Source: Roseovarius salinarum (GTDB lineage: Bacteria; Pseudomonadota; Alphaproteobacteria; Rhodobacterales; Rhodobacteraceae). Taken from it: a stretch of 64,000 nt of DNA. Of the stretch, positions 8,921 to 17,684 are shown piece by piece. The DNA lies in contig NZ_PHNT01000011.1 in NCBI RefSeq assembly GCF_002834145.1, positions 1 through 64,000 of the forward strand, given 5' to 3'. How positions within the stretch are numbered: position 1 is the stretch's first letter; every line of letters starts with the position of its first letter. The translations under genes were made by a program, and so were the position numbers. Under the pieces are notes generated by a model, which was given only the letters and a program-made list of their open reading frames with translations, had not been told where the DNA came from and ran no database searches.

Positions 8921-11900
8921 CTACTCCAGTTCGACCAGCAGGTCCTTGGCGTCGATCTGCCCGCCGGGCTGGACATGCACCGCCTTGACGGTGGCGTCGC
9001 GCTCGGCTTGCAGGCCGGTTTCCATCTTCATCGCCTCGATCGTCAGCAGCATGTCGCCTTCGTGCACCGTCTGGCCGGGCTGGACGGCCACGCTGGCCAC
9101 CACGCCGGGCATCGGCGCGCCCACGTGGTTGGTGTTGGTCGGGTCCGCCTTGGGCCGCGCGCCGGCCTGCGCCTTGACCTTGCGGTCGGGCACGCGGATG
9201 ACGCGGGGCTGGCCGTTGAGCTCGAAGAAGACCTTGACGTCGCCGTCCTCGCCCGTCTCGCCCACGGTCTGCAGCCGGATCTCGAGGATCTTGCCGGGGT
9301 CGATCTCGGCGCTGATCTCCTCGCCCGGTTCCATGCCGTAGAAGAAGGTGCGCGTCGGCAGGGTGCGCACCGGCCCGTACTGCCGGTGGCGGCCCATGTA
9401 GTCCAGGAACACCTTGGGATACATCAGGTAGCCGTTGAGATCCTCGTCGTCGACCGACTTGCCCTCGAGCTGGGCGCTGAGGTCGCGGCGCGTGGCCTCC
9501 AGGTCAACCGGCTCCAGGTGCTTGCCGGGCCGCTCGGTGTCGGGGGTTTCGTCCGTGAGCACCTTGCGCACGATGGCCGGCGGGAATCCGCCCGGCGGCT
9601 GGCCGAGGTTGCCGCGCATCATGTCGATCACCGAGTCGGGGAAGGAGACCTCGGTGTCCGGGTCCTCGACGTCGGCGCGCGTCAGCCCCTGGCTGACCAT
9701 CATCAGCGCCATGTCACCCACGACCTTGGAGCTCGGCGTGACCTTCACGATGTCGCCGAACATCCGGTTGACCTCGGCATAGGTCTGGGCGACCTCGTGC
9801 CAGCGGTCCTCGAGCCCGAGGCTGCGCGCCTGTGCCTTGAGGTTGGTGAACTGCCCGCCGGGCATCTCGTGCAGGTAGACTTCCGAGGCGGGTGCCTGAA
9901 GCCCCGCCTCGAAGGCGGCGTATTGCCCGCGGACCTGTTCCCAGTAGTCGCTGATCCCGCGCACGCGCGCGATGTCCAGGCCCGTCTCGCGGGGGCCGTG
10001 GCGCAGCGCCTCGACGATGGAGCCCAGGCACGGCTGGCTGGTCGCCCCGGAGAACGCGTCCATCGCCGCGTCCGCGGCATCCACGCCGGCCTCGGCCGCG
10101 GCCAGCACCGAAGCGCCCGAGATGCCCGAGGTGTCGTGCGTGTGCAGGTGCACGGGAATGTCGATCTCGTCCTTGAGGGCGCGCACCAGCAGCGTCGCGG
10201 CGGCCGGTTTCAGCAAGCCGGCCATGTCCTTGATGCCCAGGACGTGGGCGCCGGCGGCCTGAAGCTCCTTGGCCATGCCGACGTAGTATTTCAGGTCGTA
10301 TTTCGCGCGGTCGGGATCGAGGATGTCGCCGGTGTAGCACACCGCCGCCTCGCAGACGCGCCCGGTGTCCTGCACCGCGTCCATCGCCACCCGCATGTTC
10401 TCCACCCAGTTGAGGCTGTCGAAGACGCGGAAGATGTCGATGCCCGTCTCGGCGGCCTGCCGGACGAATTCCCGTACCACGTTATCGGGGTAGTTGGTGT
10501 AGCCGACACCGTTCGAGGCGCGCAGCAGCATCTGCGTCATCACGTTGGGCATCGCCGCGCGCAGGTCGCGCAGCCGCTGCCAGGGGCATTCCTGCAGGAA
10601 GCGGTAGGCCACGTCGAAGGTGGCGCCGCCCCAGCATTCAACGCTGAACAGCCCGGGCAGATGGGCGGCATAGGCCGGCGCCACGCGGATCATGTCGATC
10701 GAGCGCATGCGGGTCGCCAGCAGGCTCTGGTGGCCGTCGCGCATCGTCGTGTCGGTCAGCAGCAGCCGGTCCTGGTCGAGCATCCAGTCCGCGACGGCCT
10801 TCGGGCCCTCATTCTCCAGCAGGGTCCTGGTGCCCGGGGGCGGGGCATCGTGGCCCACCCGCGGCGCCTTGGGCGTTCTGGCCTGCGCCGGCGGACCGGC
10901 GCGGCCCTGCGTCTCGGGGTGGCCGTTGACGGTGATGTCGGCGATGTAGGTCAGCACCTTGGTGCCCCGGTCGCGCCGCTTGCTGAACCGGAACAGCTCG
11001 GGCGTCGTGTCGATGAAAGTCGTGGTGTATTCGTTCGACAGGAACGTGGGGTGCTTGAGAAGGTTCTCGACGAAGGCGATGTTGGTCGACACGCCCCTGA
11101 TGCGGAACTCGCGCAGGGCGCGATCCATCCGCGCGATCGCGGCCTCGGGCGTGGGCGCCCAGGCGGTCACCTTCACCAGCAGGCTGTCGTAGAACCGGGT
11201 GATGATCCCGCCGGCGTAGGCGGTGCCGCCGTCGAGACGGATGCCCATGCCCGTGGCGCTGCGGTAGGCGGTGATGCGCCCGTAGTCCGGAATGAAGTTG
11301 TTCTGCGGGTCCTCGGTGGTGATCCGGGTCTGCAGCGCGTGGCCGTGCAGGGTGATCGACGCCTGGTCGGGCTTGCCGGTGGCCTCGGCCAGCGTCCGGC
11401 CCTCGGCGATCTTGATCTGCGCCTGCACGATGTCGATGCCGGTCACCTCCTCGGTGACCGTGTGCTCGACCTGCACGCGCGGGTTCACCTCGATGAAGTA
11501 GAAGGCGCCGGTCTCCATGTCCATCAGGAACTCGACGGTGCCGGCGCACTCGTAGTTGACGTGCTTGCAGATCTTCACGCCCAGTTCGCACAGTTCGGCG
11601 CGCTGCGCCTCGGTCAGGTAGGGGGCGGGCGCGCGTTCGACGACCTTCTGGTTGCGCCGCTGGACCGAGCAATCCCGCTCGTAGAGGTGATAGATCTCGC
11701 CGTGACCGTCGCCGAGGATCTGCACCTCGACGTGGCGGGCGCGGGTGATCATCTTTTCCAGGTAGCCCTCGCCGTTGCCGAAGGCGGCCTCGGCCTCGCG
11801 CCGGCCCTCGCGCACCTTCTCCTCCAGCTCGTCGGGGCCGTTGATGGGGCGCATGCCGCGCCCGCCGCCGCCCCAGCTGGCCTTGAGCATCATCGGGTAG

Positions 11901-12364
11901 CCGATTTCCTCGGCTGCCTCGCGGGTGCGCGCCATGTCGTCGTCCAGCACGTGACTGGCCGGGATCACCGGCACGCCCGCCTCGACGGCGACGCGCCGGG
12001 CGCTGGCCTTGTCGCCCAGCGCGCGCATGGTCTCGGCCTTGGGGCCGATGAAGGTGATGCCGGCCTCGCGGCAGGCATCGACGAAATCCGGGTTTTCCGA
12101 CAGCAGGCCGTACCCGGGGTGGATCGCGTCCGCACCCGACTGCTGGGCCACCCGGATGATCTCGTCGATCGACAGGTAGGCCTGCACGGGGCCCAGCCCC
12201 TCGCCGATGTGATAGGCCTCGTCGGCCTTGAACCGGTGCAGGCCCAGCTTGTCCTCCTCGGCGAAAACGGCGACCGTGCGCTTGCCCAGCTCGTTGGCCG
12301 CGCGCATCACGCGGATCGCGATCTCGCCGCGGTTGGCGATCAGGATTTTCTTGAATTCGCTCAC
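8921..12364 (-). CDS. pyc: Pyruvate carboxylase
   Basis: 1147 residues, the full length of single-chain pyruvate carboxylase. The domains in order are biotin carboxylase (KKILIANRGEIAIR at the start, ATP-grasp loop SWGGGGRGMR, EVNPRVQVEHTVTEE), the carboxyltransferase barrel (TDTTMRDGHQSLLATR, VHLHTHDTSG) and the C-terminal biotinyl domain with EAMKMET, biotinylated at K1113. It makes oxaloacetate from pyruvate and bicarbonate. The start is a GTG at 12364 (MSEFKKIL); no ATG fits the family N-terminus. It is divergent from the first BLUF gene. Confidence 0.97.
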   Translation of the reverse strand: MSEFKKILIANRGEIAIRVMRAANELGKRTVAVFAEEDKLGLHRFKADEAYHIGEGLGPVQAYLSIDEIIRVAQQSGADAIHPGYGLLSENPDFVDACREAGITFIGPKAETMRALGDKASARRVAVEAGVPVIPASHVLDDDMARTREAAEEIGYPMMLKASWGGGGRGMRPINGPDELEEKVREGRREAEAAFGNGEGYLEKMITRARHVEVQILGDGHGEIYHLYERDCSVQRRNQKVVERAPAPYLTEAQRAELCELGVKICKHVNYECAGTVEFLMDMETGAFYFIEVNPRVQVEHTVTEEVTGIDIVQAQIKIAEGRTLAEATGKPDQASITLHGHALQTRITTEDPQNNFIPDYGRITAYRSATGMGIRLDGGTAYAGGIITRFYDSLLVKVTAWAPTPEAAIARMDRALREFRIRGVSTNIAFVENLLKHPTFLSNEYTTTFIDTTPELFRFSKRRDRGTKVLTYIADITVNGHPETQGRAGPPAQARTPKAPRVGHDAPPPGTRTLLENEGPKAVADWMLDQDRLLLTDTTMRDGHQSLLATRMRSIDMIRVAPAYAAHLPGLFSVECWGGATFDVAYRFLQECPWQRLRDLRAAMPNVMTQMLLRASNGVGYTNYPDNVVREFVRQAAETGIDIFRVFDSLNWVENMRVAMDAVQDTGRVCEAAVCYTGDILDPDRAKYDLKYYVGMAKELQAAGAHVLGIKDMAGLLKPAAATLLVRALKDEIDIPVHLHTHDTSGISGASVLAAAEAGVDAADAAMDAFSGATSQPCLGSIVEALRHGPRETGLDIARVRGISDYWEQVRGQYAAFEAGLQAPASEVYLHEMPGGQFTNLKAQARSLGLEDRWHEVAQTYAEVNRMFGDIVKVTPSSKVVGDMALMMVSQGLTRADVEDPDTEVSFPDSVIDMMRGNLGQPPGGFPPAIVRKVLTDETPDTERPGKHLEPVDLEATRRDLSAQLEGKSVDDEDLNGYLMYPKVFLDYMGRHRQYGPVRTLPTRTFFYGMEPGEEISAEIDPGKILEIRLQTVGETGEDGDVKVFFELNGQPRVIRVPDRKVKAQAGARPKADPTNTNHVGAPMPGVVASVAVQPGQTVHEGDMLLTIEAMKMETGLQAERDATVKAVHVQPGGQIDAKDLLVELE

Positions 12365-12607
12365 GTCTGCGTCCCCCTGTCCGTCGTTGCGGGCGGCGTC
12401 GCCCGGTGGCGTGCTGCAGCGCAGCGCCGTTGACCGGATGTTGTAGGCGGTGTGACGGTTTCTCGCAATCCGGCACCGACCACTTTCACCCGTTCGCGAC
12501 ATTTCCCACCCGCGCGGGCGATGCCGGCGCGGCCCCCGGCCCGGCGAAAGCTCCGGTCAACCTTCTCGCGCTAAGGTAAGAGGGGATACAGGAGCATAGG
12601 GGATGCC

Positions 12608-13063
12608 ATGCTGTTTCGCCGCATCTACGTCAGCCAGGCCGCCCCGGGCGTGGGCGAACAATGCATCGCACGGATCCTCGCACAGTCGCGGCGCAACAAC
12701 CAGGCCGCGGGGCTGACCGGGTTGCTGATCTTCCACGAGGGGCGATTCTTCCAGGTGCTCGAGGGGCGCGCCCCGGATGTTCTGGCCTGCTGTGCCCGGA
12801 TCGCCGAGGATCCGCGACACACCGACATGCAGATCCTGCAGGAAGGCCGGGTCACCACCCGGGCCTTCGCCGGCTGGAAGATGGGGTATGGCTGGCCGCA
12901 GGCGTTGCCGGATGCCCGTTGCGACGGCGTCATCCCGCTGCATGACCTCGTGCCGCCAGACAGCCCCGCGCGCGGCGCCGACGGGCAGGTGCGCCGCGCG
13001 GTGCGCGATTTCCTTGCCGGGTTCCGGCACCTGCCGGATGCGGGCGGCCGGGTGCGCGCCTGA
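12608..13063 (+). CDS. BLUF-domain blue-light sensor, copy 1
   Basis: 151 residues, essentially a single BLUF domain plus a short C-terminal helix. All key flavin-site residues are present: Y7 (RRIYVS), N31 (SRRNN), Q49 (FFQVLEG), W90 and M92 (GWKMGY). BLUF domains bind FAD and change hydrogen bonding at the Tyr/Gln pair on blue light. There is no output domain, so it presumably acts by protein contact, as PixD-type short BLUF proteins do. A GGGGATACAGGAG leader precedes the ATG. A second copy follows 111 bp downstream. Confidence 0.93.
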   Translation: MLFRRIYVSQAAPGVGEQCIARILAQSRRNNQAAGLTGLLIFHEGRFFQVLEGRAPDVLACCARIAEDPRHTDMQILQEGRVTTRAFAGWKMGYGWPQALPDARCDGVIPLHDLVPPDSPARGADGQVRRAVRDFLAGFRHLPDAGGRVRA

Positions 13064-13174
13064 CCGCCCGGAACGGGTGGACAGCAGGGCAGCGCGCAAG
13101 CTCCCGGCAACCATTTTCGCCTGTCAGACGGGAACGCCCCGTCGTCCACCCCGTCAACCAAGGGGAAGGCCGCC

Positions 13175-13624
13175 ATGTTTTTCCGCCGAATCTACACCAG
13201 CACCGCCGCCCCCGGCACGGGGGAGCACGCCGTTGGCGACATCCTGCGCCGGTCGCGGCGCAACAATGCCGCTGCGGGGCTCACCGGGTTGCTCGTCTTC
13301 CACCAGGGTCGGTTCTTCCAGGTGCTCGAGGGGCCGCGACCGGCCGTGCTGGCGTGTTATGGCCGGATTTCCGGCGATCCGCGCCACGGCAAGATGCGCC
13401 TGCTCGACGAAGGCCCGGCGCAACAGCGTGCCTTCGGCGACTGGCAGATGGGGTACGGCCGCCCGCAGGATCTTCCGGCGGCGCAACGCGACGGGGTGAT
13501 CGCCATCCTCGATCTCGTGCCGCCCGACAGCGCCGCGCGCGGCGCCGACGTCCAGGTCCGCCGCGCCGTGCGCGATTTCCTCTCCGGGTTCAGGCATCTT
13601 CCGGCCGGGCGCCGCACGGCGTGA
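13175..13624 (+). CDS. BLUF-domain blue-light sensor, copy 2
   Basis: 149 residues, closely related to the upstream copy: 36 of the first 50 residues are identical by eye, and the C-terminal LVPPDS..ARGAD.QVRRAVRDFL segment is shared. The flavin-site residues Y7, N31, Q49, W90 and M92 are retained, so both copies should be photoactive. It has its own AAGGGGAAGG ribosome-binding site before the ATG. The two copies could form homo- or hetero-oligomers; the partner is unknown. Confidence 0.93.
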   Translation: MFFRRIYTSTAAPGTGEHAVGDILRRSRRNNAAAGLTGLLVFHQGRFFQVLEGPRPAVLACYGRISGDPRHGKMRLLDEGPAQQRAFGDWQMGYGRPQDLPAAQRDGVIAILDLVPPDSAARGADVQVRRAVRDFLSGFRHLPAGRRTA

Positions 13625-13659
13625 GGTGACGCGCGCGGGCGGGTGCCCCGGCGCCCATG

Positions 13660-14805
13660 TCAGGGGGCGATGAGCCGCGCCCGTGCCTGCGCGGGGTGGG
13701 CCAGCCCCAACTGCCCCATGTTTGCCACCAGATCCGCGCGCAGGACGTCAGCCAGATGCGCGGGCCCTGCCGGCCCCAGCGCGGCCAGCGCGTAGTGCCA
13801 CGCGCGCCCCAGCATCACGAAATCCGCGCCCAGCGCGAAGGCGCGCAGGATGTCGAGCCCGCCCGCGATGCCACCGTCTAGGATCACCGGCAGCGCGGTG
13901 GCCCCGCGGATCCCGCGCAGCGACTCCAGCGTCGCGGGGGCGGCGTCGAACTGCCGGCCGGCATGGTTCGACACCCACACGGCATCGACCCCTTCGGCCT
14001 CGAGCCGCGCGGCGGTTTCGGCCTCCAGCACCCCCTTGACCACCAGCGGGCCGCCCCACGCGTCGCGCAGCCAGCGCAGGTAATCCCAGTCGGGCGCCGT
14101 GCGCAGCAGGTAGCCCGCGTGCGCGGTGGACGACAGCCCGCTGGTCCGCCCCGCGTAATCGTCGATCAGCCGCATCCGGGGCATGCCGTGGCGCGCCATG
14201 CCCGCCGCCCAGGCCGGCCGCGCGGCCACCTGCGCCAGAAGCCGCGGCGTCAGCCGGGGCGGCTGCGTCAGCCCCGACCGCAACTGCCGTTCGCGCCGGC
14301 TGGCCACCGGCACGTCGACCGTCAGTACCAGCGTGTCGAACCCCGCGTCCCGCGCGCGCGCCAGCATGTCGGCGCGGATCTCCGGGTCGCGCGGCGGGTA
14401 CATCTGGAACCACGCGGGCTTGCCCAGGTCGTCACCCAGATCCTCGGGCGTGCGGCTGGCCACCGTGGACAGGGTGTAGGGGATGCCAAGTTCGGCCGCC
14501 GCGCGGGCCAGGTGGTGTTCGGCCCGCGGCCAGACCAGCCCCGACATGCCCACCGGCGCGATACCCACCGGCAGCGCGGGACGCGCGCCCAGCAGCGGCA
14601 CCGACAGATCCGGCACCACCTCGCCATGCAGCACCGAAGGGCGCAACAGCACCGCATCCAGCGCGGCGCGGTTGCGTGCCTGCGTGGCGCCCGTGCCGGT
14701 CGCGCTGTCGAGGTAGTCCCACACGAAGCGCGGCACGCGGGCGCGGGCCCGGGCGCGCAGGTCGGCGATGGCGGGAAAGCGGGCGTGCAGGTCCATGCCG
14801 CGCAT
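13660..14805 (-). CDS. FMN-dependent alpha-hydroxyacid dehydrogenase (L-lactate dehydrogenase family)
   Basis: A 381-residue TIM barrel of the LldD/glycolate oxidase/mandelate dehydrogenase family. The active-site set is visible: K257 (VVKGVL), H281 and R284 (VSNHAGRQFD), the early Y/W pair FVWDYLDSA, and the flavin phosphate segment LDGGIAGG. It oxidises an L-2-hydroxyacid; the exact substrate cannot be assigned. Two starts are possible, ATG 14805 (preceded by GGTGGGGA) and ATG 14796; I chose the first for its ribosome-binding site. It is divergent from the helicase gene, with an unusual palindrome pair between them. Confidence 0.88.
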   Translation of the reverse strand: MRGMDLHARFPAIADLRARARARVPRFVWDYLDSATGTGATQARNRAALDAVLLRPSVLHGEVVPDLSVPLLGARPALPVGIAPVGMSGLVWPRAEHHLARAAAELGIPYTLSTVASRTPEDLGDDLGKPAWFQMYPPRDPEIRADMLARARDAGFDTLVLTVDVPVASRRERQLRSGLTQPPRLTPRLLAQVAARPAWAAGMARHGMPRMRLIDDYAGRTSGLSSTAHAGYLLRTAPDWDYLRWLRDAWGGPLVVKGVLEAETAARLEAEGVDAVWVSNHAGRQFDAAPATLESLRGIRGATALPVILDGGIAGGLDILRAFALGADFVMLGRAWHYALAALGPAGPAHLADVLRADLVANMGQLGLAHPAQARARLIAP

Positions 14806-14835
14806 TTGTCCCCACCGCCGTGCCCGCGTCCAGTG

Positions 14836-14890
14836 CCGGGCCGGAAAATTAAATAATTTTCCGGCCCGGAATTTTATTTAAAATTCCGGG
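14836..14890. repeat. Two overlapping AT-core palindromes between divergent genes
   Basis: The first hairpin is a perfect 15-bp repeat (14836-14850 with 14855-14869, loop AAAT) and contains CCGGAAAATT. The second is a perfect 12-bp repeat (14865-14876 with 14879-14890, loop TT). They share bases 14865-14869, so both cannot form fully at once. They lie between two divergent genes, not downstream of any gene, so an ordinary terminator role is unlikely. Confidence 0.7.
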
Positions 14891-14966
14891 CGGCCGCTGC
14901 GGCGACCTCGGGAACATCCTGCGAACAAACCTTTAACTCCGGCGACGCGCACGCTAACCTCGGGTC

Positions 14967-17318
14967 ATGAGCCATTTCGACGAATCCGCCGCCTTCGAAC
15001 AGGCCGCCCTGTCCACCCGCGCGATGGCCGCGCGGCCCGCGCCCTATCTTGACGGGCTCAACCCCGAACAGCGCCGTGCCGTCGAGGCGCTGGACGGGCC
15101 GGTGCTGATGCTCGCCGGCGCGGGCACCGGCAAGACCAAGGCGCTGACCACGCGGCTGGTGCACCTGCTGAACACGGGGCGCGCGCGGCCCGACCAGATC
15201 CTTGCCGTGACCTTCACCAACAAGGCCGCGCGCGAGATGAAGGACCGGGTGGGCCAGCTCATGGGCCACCAGATCGAGGGGATGCCGTGGCTGGGCACCT
15301 TCCACGCGATCTGCGTCAAGCTGCTGCGCCGGCACGCCGAACTGGCCGGGCTGAAGGCGAACTTCACCATCCTCGATACGGACGACCAGCTGCGCCTGCT
15401 CAAGCAGCTGGTGCAGGCCGCCGGCATCGACGACAAGCGCTGGCCGGCCCGCCAGCTGGCCGGGATCATCGACCGCTGGAAGAACCGCGCGTGGACGCCC
15501 GCGAATCTGCCGGCGTCCGAACACGCGGCCTACGACGGGCACGGCCCCGCGCTCTTTGCGCAATACCAGGCGCGGCTGAAGGAGCTCAACGCGGTCGATT
15601 TCGGCGACCTGCTGCTGCACGTGCTGACCATCTTCCGCGCGCATCCGGACGTGCTGGAGCAGTACCAGCGCCGCTTCGCCTATATCCTCGTGGACGAGTA
15701 CCAGGACACCAACGTGGCGCAGTACATGTGGCTGCGGCTGCTGGCGCAGCGCCACCGCAACATCTGCTGCGTGGGCGACGACGACCAGTCGATCTATGGC
15801 TGGCGCGGCGCCGAGGTGGGCAACATCCTGAAATTCGAGACGGATTTTCCCGGCGCGACGGTGATCCGGCTGGAGCAGAACTACCGCTCCACCCCGCATA
15901 TCCTGGGCGCCGCGGGCGGGGTGATCGCCGCCAACGAGGGCCGGCTGGGCAAGGAGCTTTGGACCGAGGCCGACGCGGGCGAGAAGGTGCGCCTGATCGG
16001 GCACTGGGACGGCGAGGAGGAAGCGCGCTGGATCGGCGAGGAGATCGAGGCGATGCAGACCGGCACCCGCGGGATGCGGCCCTTCTCGCCGGACGAAATC
16101 GCGATACTCGTGCGCGCCAGCCACCAGATGCGCGCCTTCGAGGATCGTTTCCTGACCATCGGGCTGCCCTACCGCGTGATCGGCGGCCCGCGTTTCTACG
16201 AGCGGATGGAGATCCGCGACGCGATGGCCTATTTCCGCCTCGTCGTGAGCCCCGCCGACGACCTGGCGTTCGAGCGGATCGTGAACACGCCCAAGCGCGG
16301 GCTGGGCGACAAGGCGCAGCAGAAGATCCAGACCACCGCGCGCGCCAACGGCGTGCCGCTGGTCGACGGCGCGCGGCTGCTGCTGGAACAGAAGGGGCTG
16401 ACGGGCAAGGGCGCGGCGGCGCTGGGCCGGTTGCTTGACGATCTCGCGCGATGGGGACGCATGGCCGGCAGCGGCGAGGTCGGCCACGTCGAGCTGGCCG
16501 GGATGATCCTCGATGAATCCGGCTACACCGCGATGTGGCAGAACGACAAGACGCCCGAGGCACCGGGCCGGCTGGAAAACCTCAAGGAGCTGGTCAAGGC
16601 GCTGGAGGAGTTCGAGAACCTCTCGGGGTTCCTCGAGCACGTCAGCCTCGTGATGGACAACGAGCAGGGCGAGCAGGGCGAGAAGGTGTCGATCATGACG
16701 CTTCACGCGGCCAAGGGGCTGGAGTTCCCGGCCATCTTCCTGCCGGGCTGGGAGGACGGGCTGTTTCCCAGCCAGAGGTCGATGGACGAGACCGGCCTGA
16801 AGGGGCTGGAGGAGGAACGCCGGCTGGCCTACGTCGGCATCACGCGCGCCGGCGAGGTCTGCACGATCTCGTTCGCCGGCAACCGCCGCGTCTTCGGCCA
16901 ATGGCAGAGCCAGCTGCCCTCGCGCTTCGTCGACGAGCTGCCCGAGGCGCACGTCGAGGTTCTCACGCCGCCGGGGCTTTACGGCGGCGGCTACGGTGCC
17001 GCCGCGCCGGGTGCGGGGGCCGCCGGGATCGAGACGCGCGCGGCCGAGGCCAACGTCTACAACTCGCCCGGATGGCGGCGGATGCAGGCGCGCGCGGGCG
17101 AGCGACCGCTGTCGCAGCCGCGCGAGTCGCGCGCGCCGGTGATCGACGCGCAGGCGGTGTCCAGCCACACCGTGGGCGAGCGGGTGTTCCACCAGAAGTT
17201 CGGCTACGGCCGGATCACCGGGATCGAGGGCGACAAGCTGGAGATCGATTTCGAGAAGGCGGGGCCGAAGAAGGTCGTGGCCAAGTTCGTCTCGGGCGCC
17301 GACGACGTGCCGTTCTGA
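14967..17318 (+). CDS. uvrD: UvrD/PcrA-type ATP-dependent DNA helicase
   Basis: 783 residues of superfamily 1A. Motifs in order: NPEQRRAVEA (Q motif), AGAGTGKTKALTTR (Walker A), AVTFTNKAAREM, GTFHAI, VDEYQDTN (motif II), DDQSIYGWRGA (motif III), EQNYRST (motif IV), MTLHAAKGLEFP (motif V) and VGITRA (motif VI). The C-terminal GERVFHQKFGYGRITGIEG is the PcrA/UvrD tail domain. It unwinds DNA 3' to 5' in nucleotide excision and mismatch repair. The ATG at 14967 was chosen because the reading frame begins there with a normal N-terminus. Confidence 0.95.
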   Translation: MSHFDESAAFEQAALSTRAMAARPAPYLDGLNPEQRRAVEALDGPVLMLAGAGTGKTKALTTRLVHLLNTGRARPDQILAVTFTNKAAREMKDRVGQLMGHQIEGMPWLGTFHAICVKLLRRHAELAGLKANFTILDTDDQLRLLKQLVQAAGIDDKRWPARQLAGIIDRWKNRAWTPANLPASEHAAYDGHGPALFAQYQARLKELNAVDFGDLLLHVLTIFRAHPDVLEQYQRRFAYILVDEYQDTNVAQYMWLRLLAQRHRNICCVGDDDQSIYGWRGAEVGNILKFETDFPGATVIRLEQNYRSTPHILGAAGGVIAANEGRLGKELWTEADAGEKVRLIGHWDGEEEARWIGEEIEAMQTGTRGMRPFSPDEIAILVRASHQMRAFEDRFLTIGLPYRVIGGPRFYERMEIRDAMAYFRLVVSPADDLAFERIVNTPKRGLGDKAQQKIQTTARANGVPLVDGARLLLEQKGLTGKGAAALGRLLDDLARWGRMAGSGEVGHVELAGMILDESGYTAMWQNDKTPEAPGRLENLKELVKALEEFENLSGFLEHVSLVMDNEQGEQGEKVSIMTLHAAKGLEFPAIFLPGWEDGLFPSQRSMDETGLKGLEEERRLAYVGITRAGEVCTISFAGNRRVFGQWQSQLPSRFVDELPEAHVEVLTPPGLYGGGYGAAAPGAGAAGIETRAAEANVYNSPGWRRMQARAGERPLSQPRESRAPVIDAQAVSSHTVGERVFHQKFGYGRITGIEGDKLEIDFEKAGPKKVVAKFVSGADDVPF

Positions 17319-17330
17319 GCCGGGGGGCGC

Positions 17331-17383
17331 GGGGGCGCTGCCCCCGTCGCCCTGCGGGCGACTCCCCCGGAGTATTTCGGGCA
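17331..17383. repeat. GC-rich intergenic hairpin element with GGAGTATTT tail
   Basis: GGGGGC and GCCCCC form one hairpin (17331-17345) and GTCGCCC and GGGCGAC a second (17346-17362), followed by CCCCCGGAGTATTTCGGGC. This arrangement, two small G/C stems followed by CCCCGGAGTATTT and then AAGATGAAG, resembles an extragenic sequence that I recall as common in Rhodobacterales genomes. It sits just after the helicase gene in a convergent interval and may help end transcription. Confidence 0.5.
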
Positions 17384-17405
17384 AGATGAAGAACGCCGGT
17401 GCGCC

Positions 17406-17678
17406 TCAGCGCTCCAGCCGCTGGCGCCAGTAGCCCAGCGGGTAGAAGACGAGCGCGGCGGCCATGCCGATCACCACGATCCGTGCGGCCAGTTGCGTGC
17501 CGCCGTCGGGAAACGCGTCGCGCAGCACCAGCAGCGCCGGCAGGCCCACGGCGTTGGGCACGGCCAGCACCGCCAGCGCGTAGAAGGCCGCGAAGCCGGC
17601 CCAGCCGGTGAAGCGCCGCGCCGCCGCCCGTGCGCAAAGCCAGACCCCGGCCAGGATCGCGACGAGGGAGACGAGCAT
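17406..17678 (-). CDS. Small membrane protein of the ABC exporter operon
   Basis: About 90 residues and strongly hydrophobic, with segments near residues 2-20, 27-46 and 65-82 and a basic C-terminus (YWRQRLER). I do not recognise a family. It starts 6 bp or less after the adaptor stop codon and is the last gene of the ATPase-permease-adaptor operon. A GTG at 17681 or the ATG at 17678 could start it. Confidence 0.6.
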   Translation of the reverse strand: MLVSLVAILAGVWLCARAAARRFTGWAGFAAFYALAVLAVPNAVGLPALLVLRDAFPDGGTQLAARIVVIGMAAALVFYPLGYWRQRLER

Positions 17679-17684
17679 CACCGT

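Noticed and set aside
8522-12433. A 1303-codon plus-strand open frame
   Set aside because: It is entirely antisense to pyruvate carboxylase and terC; the real coding strand has complete catalytic motifs.
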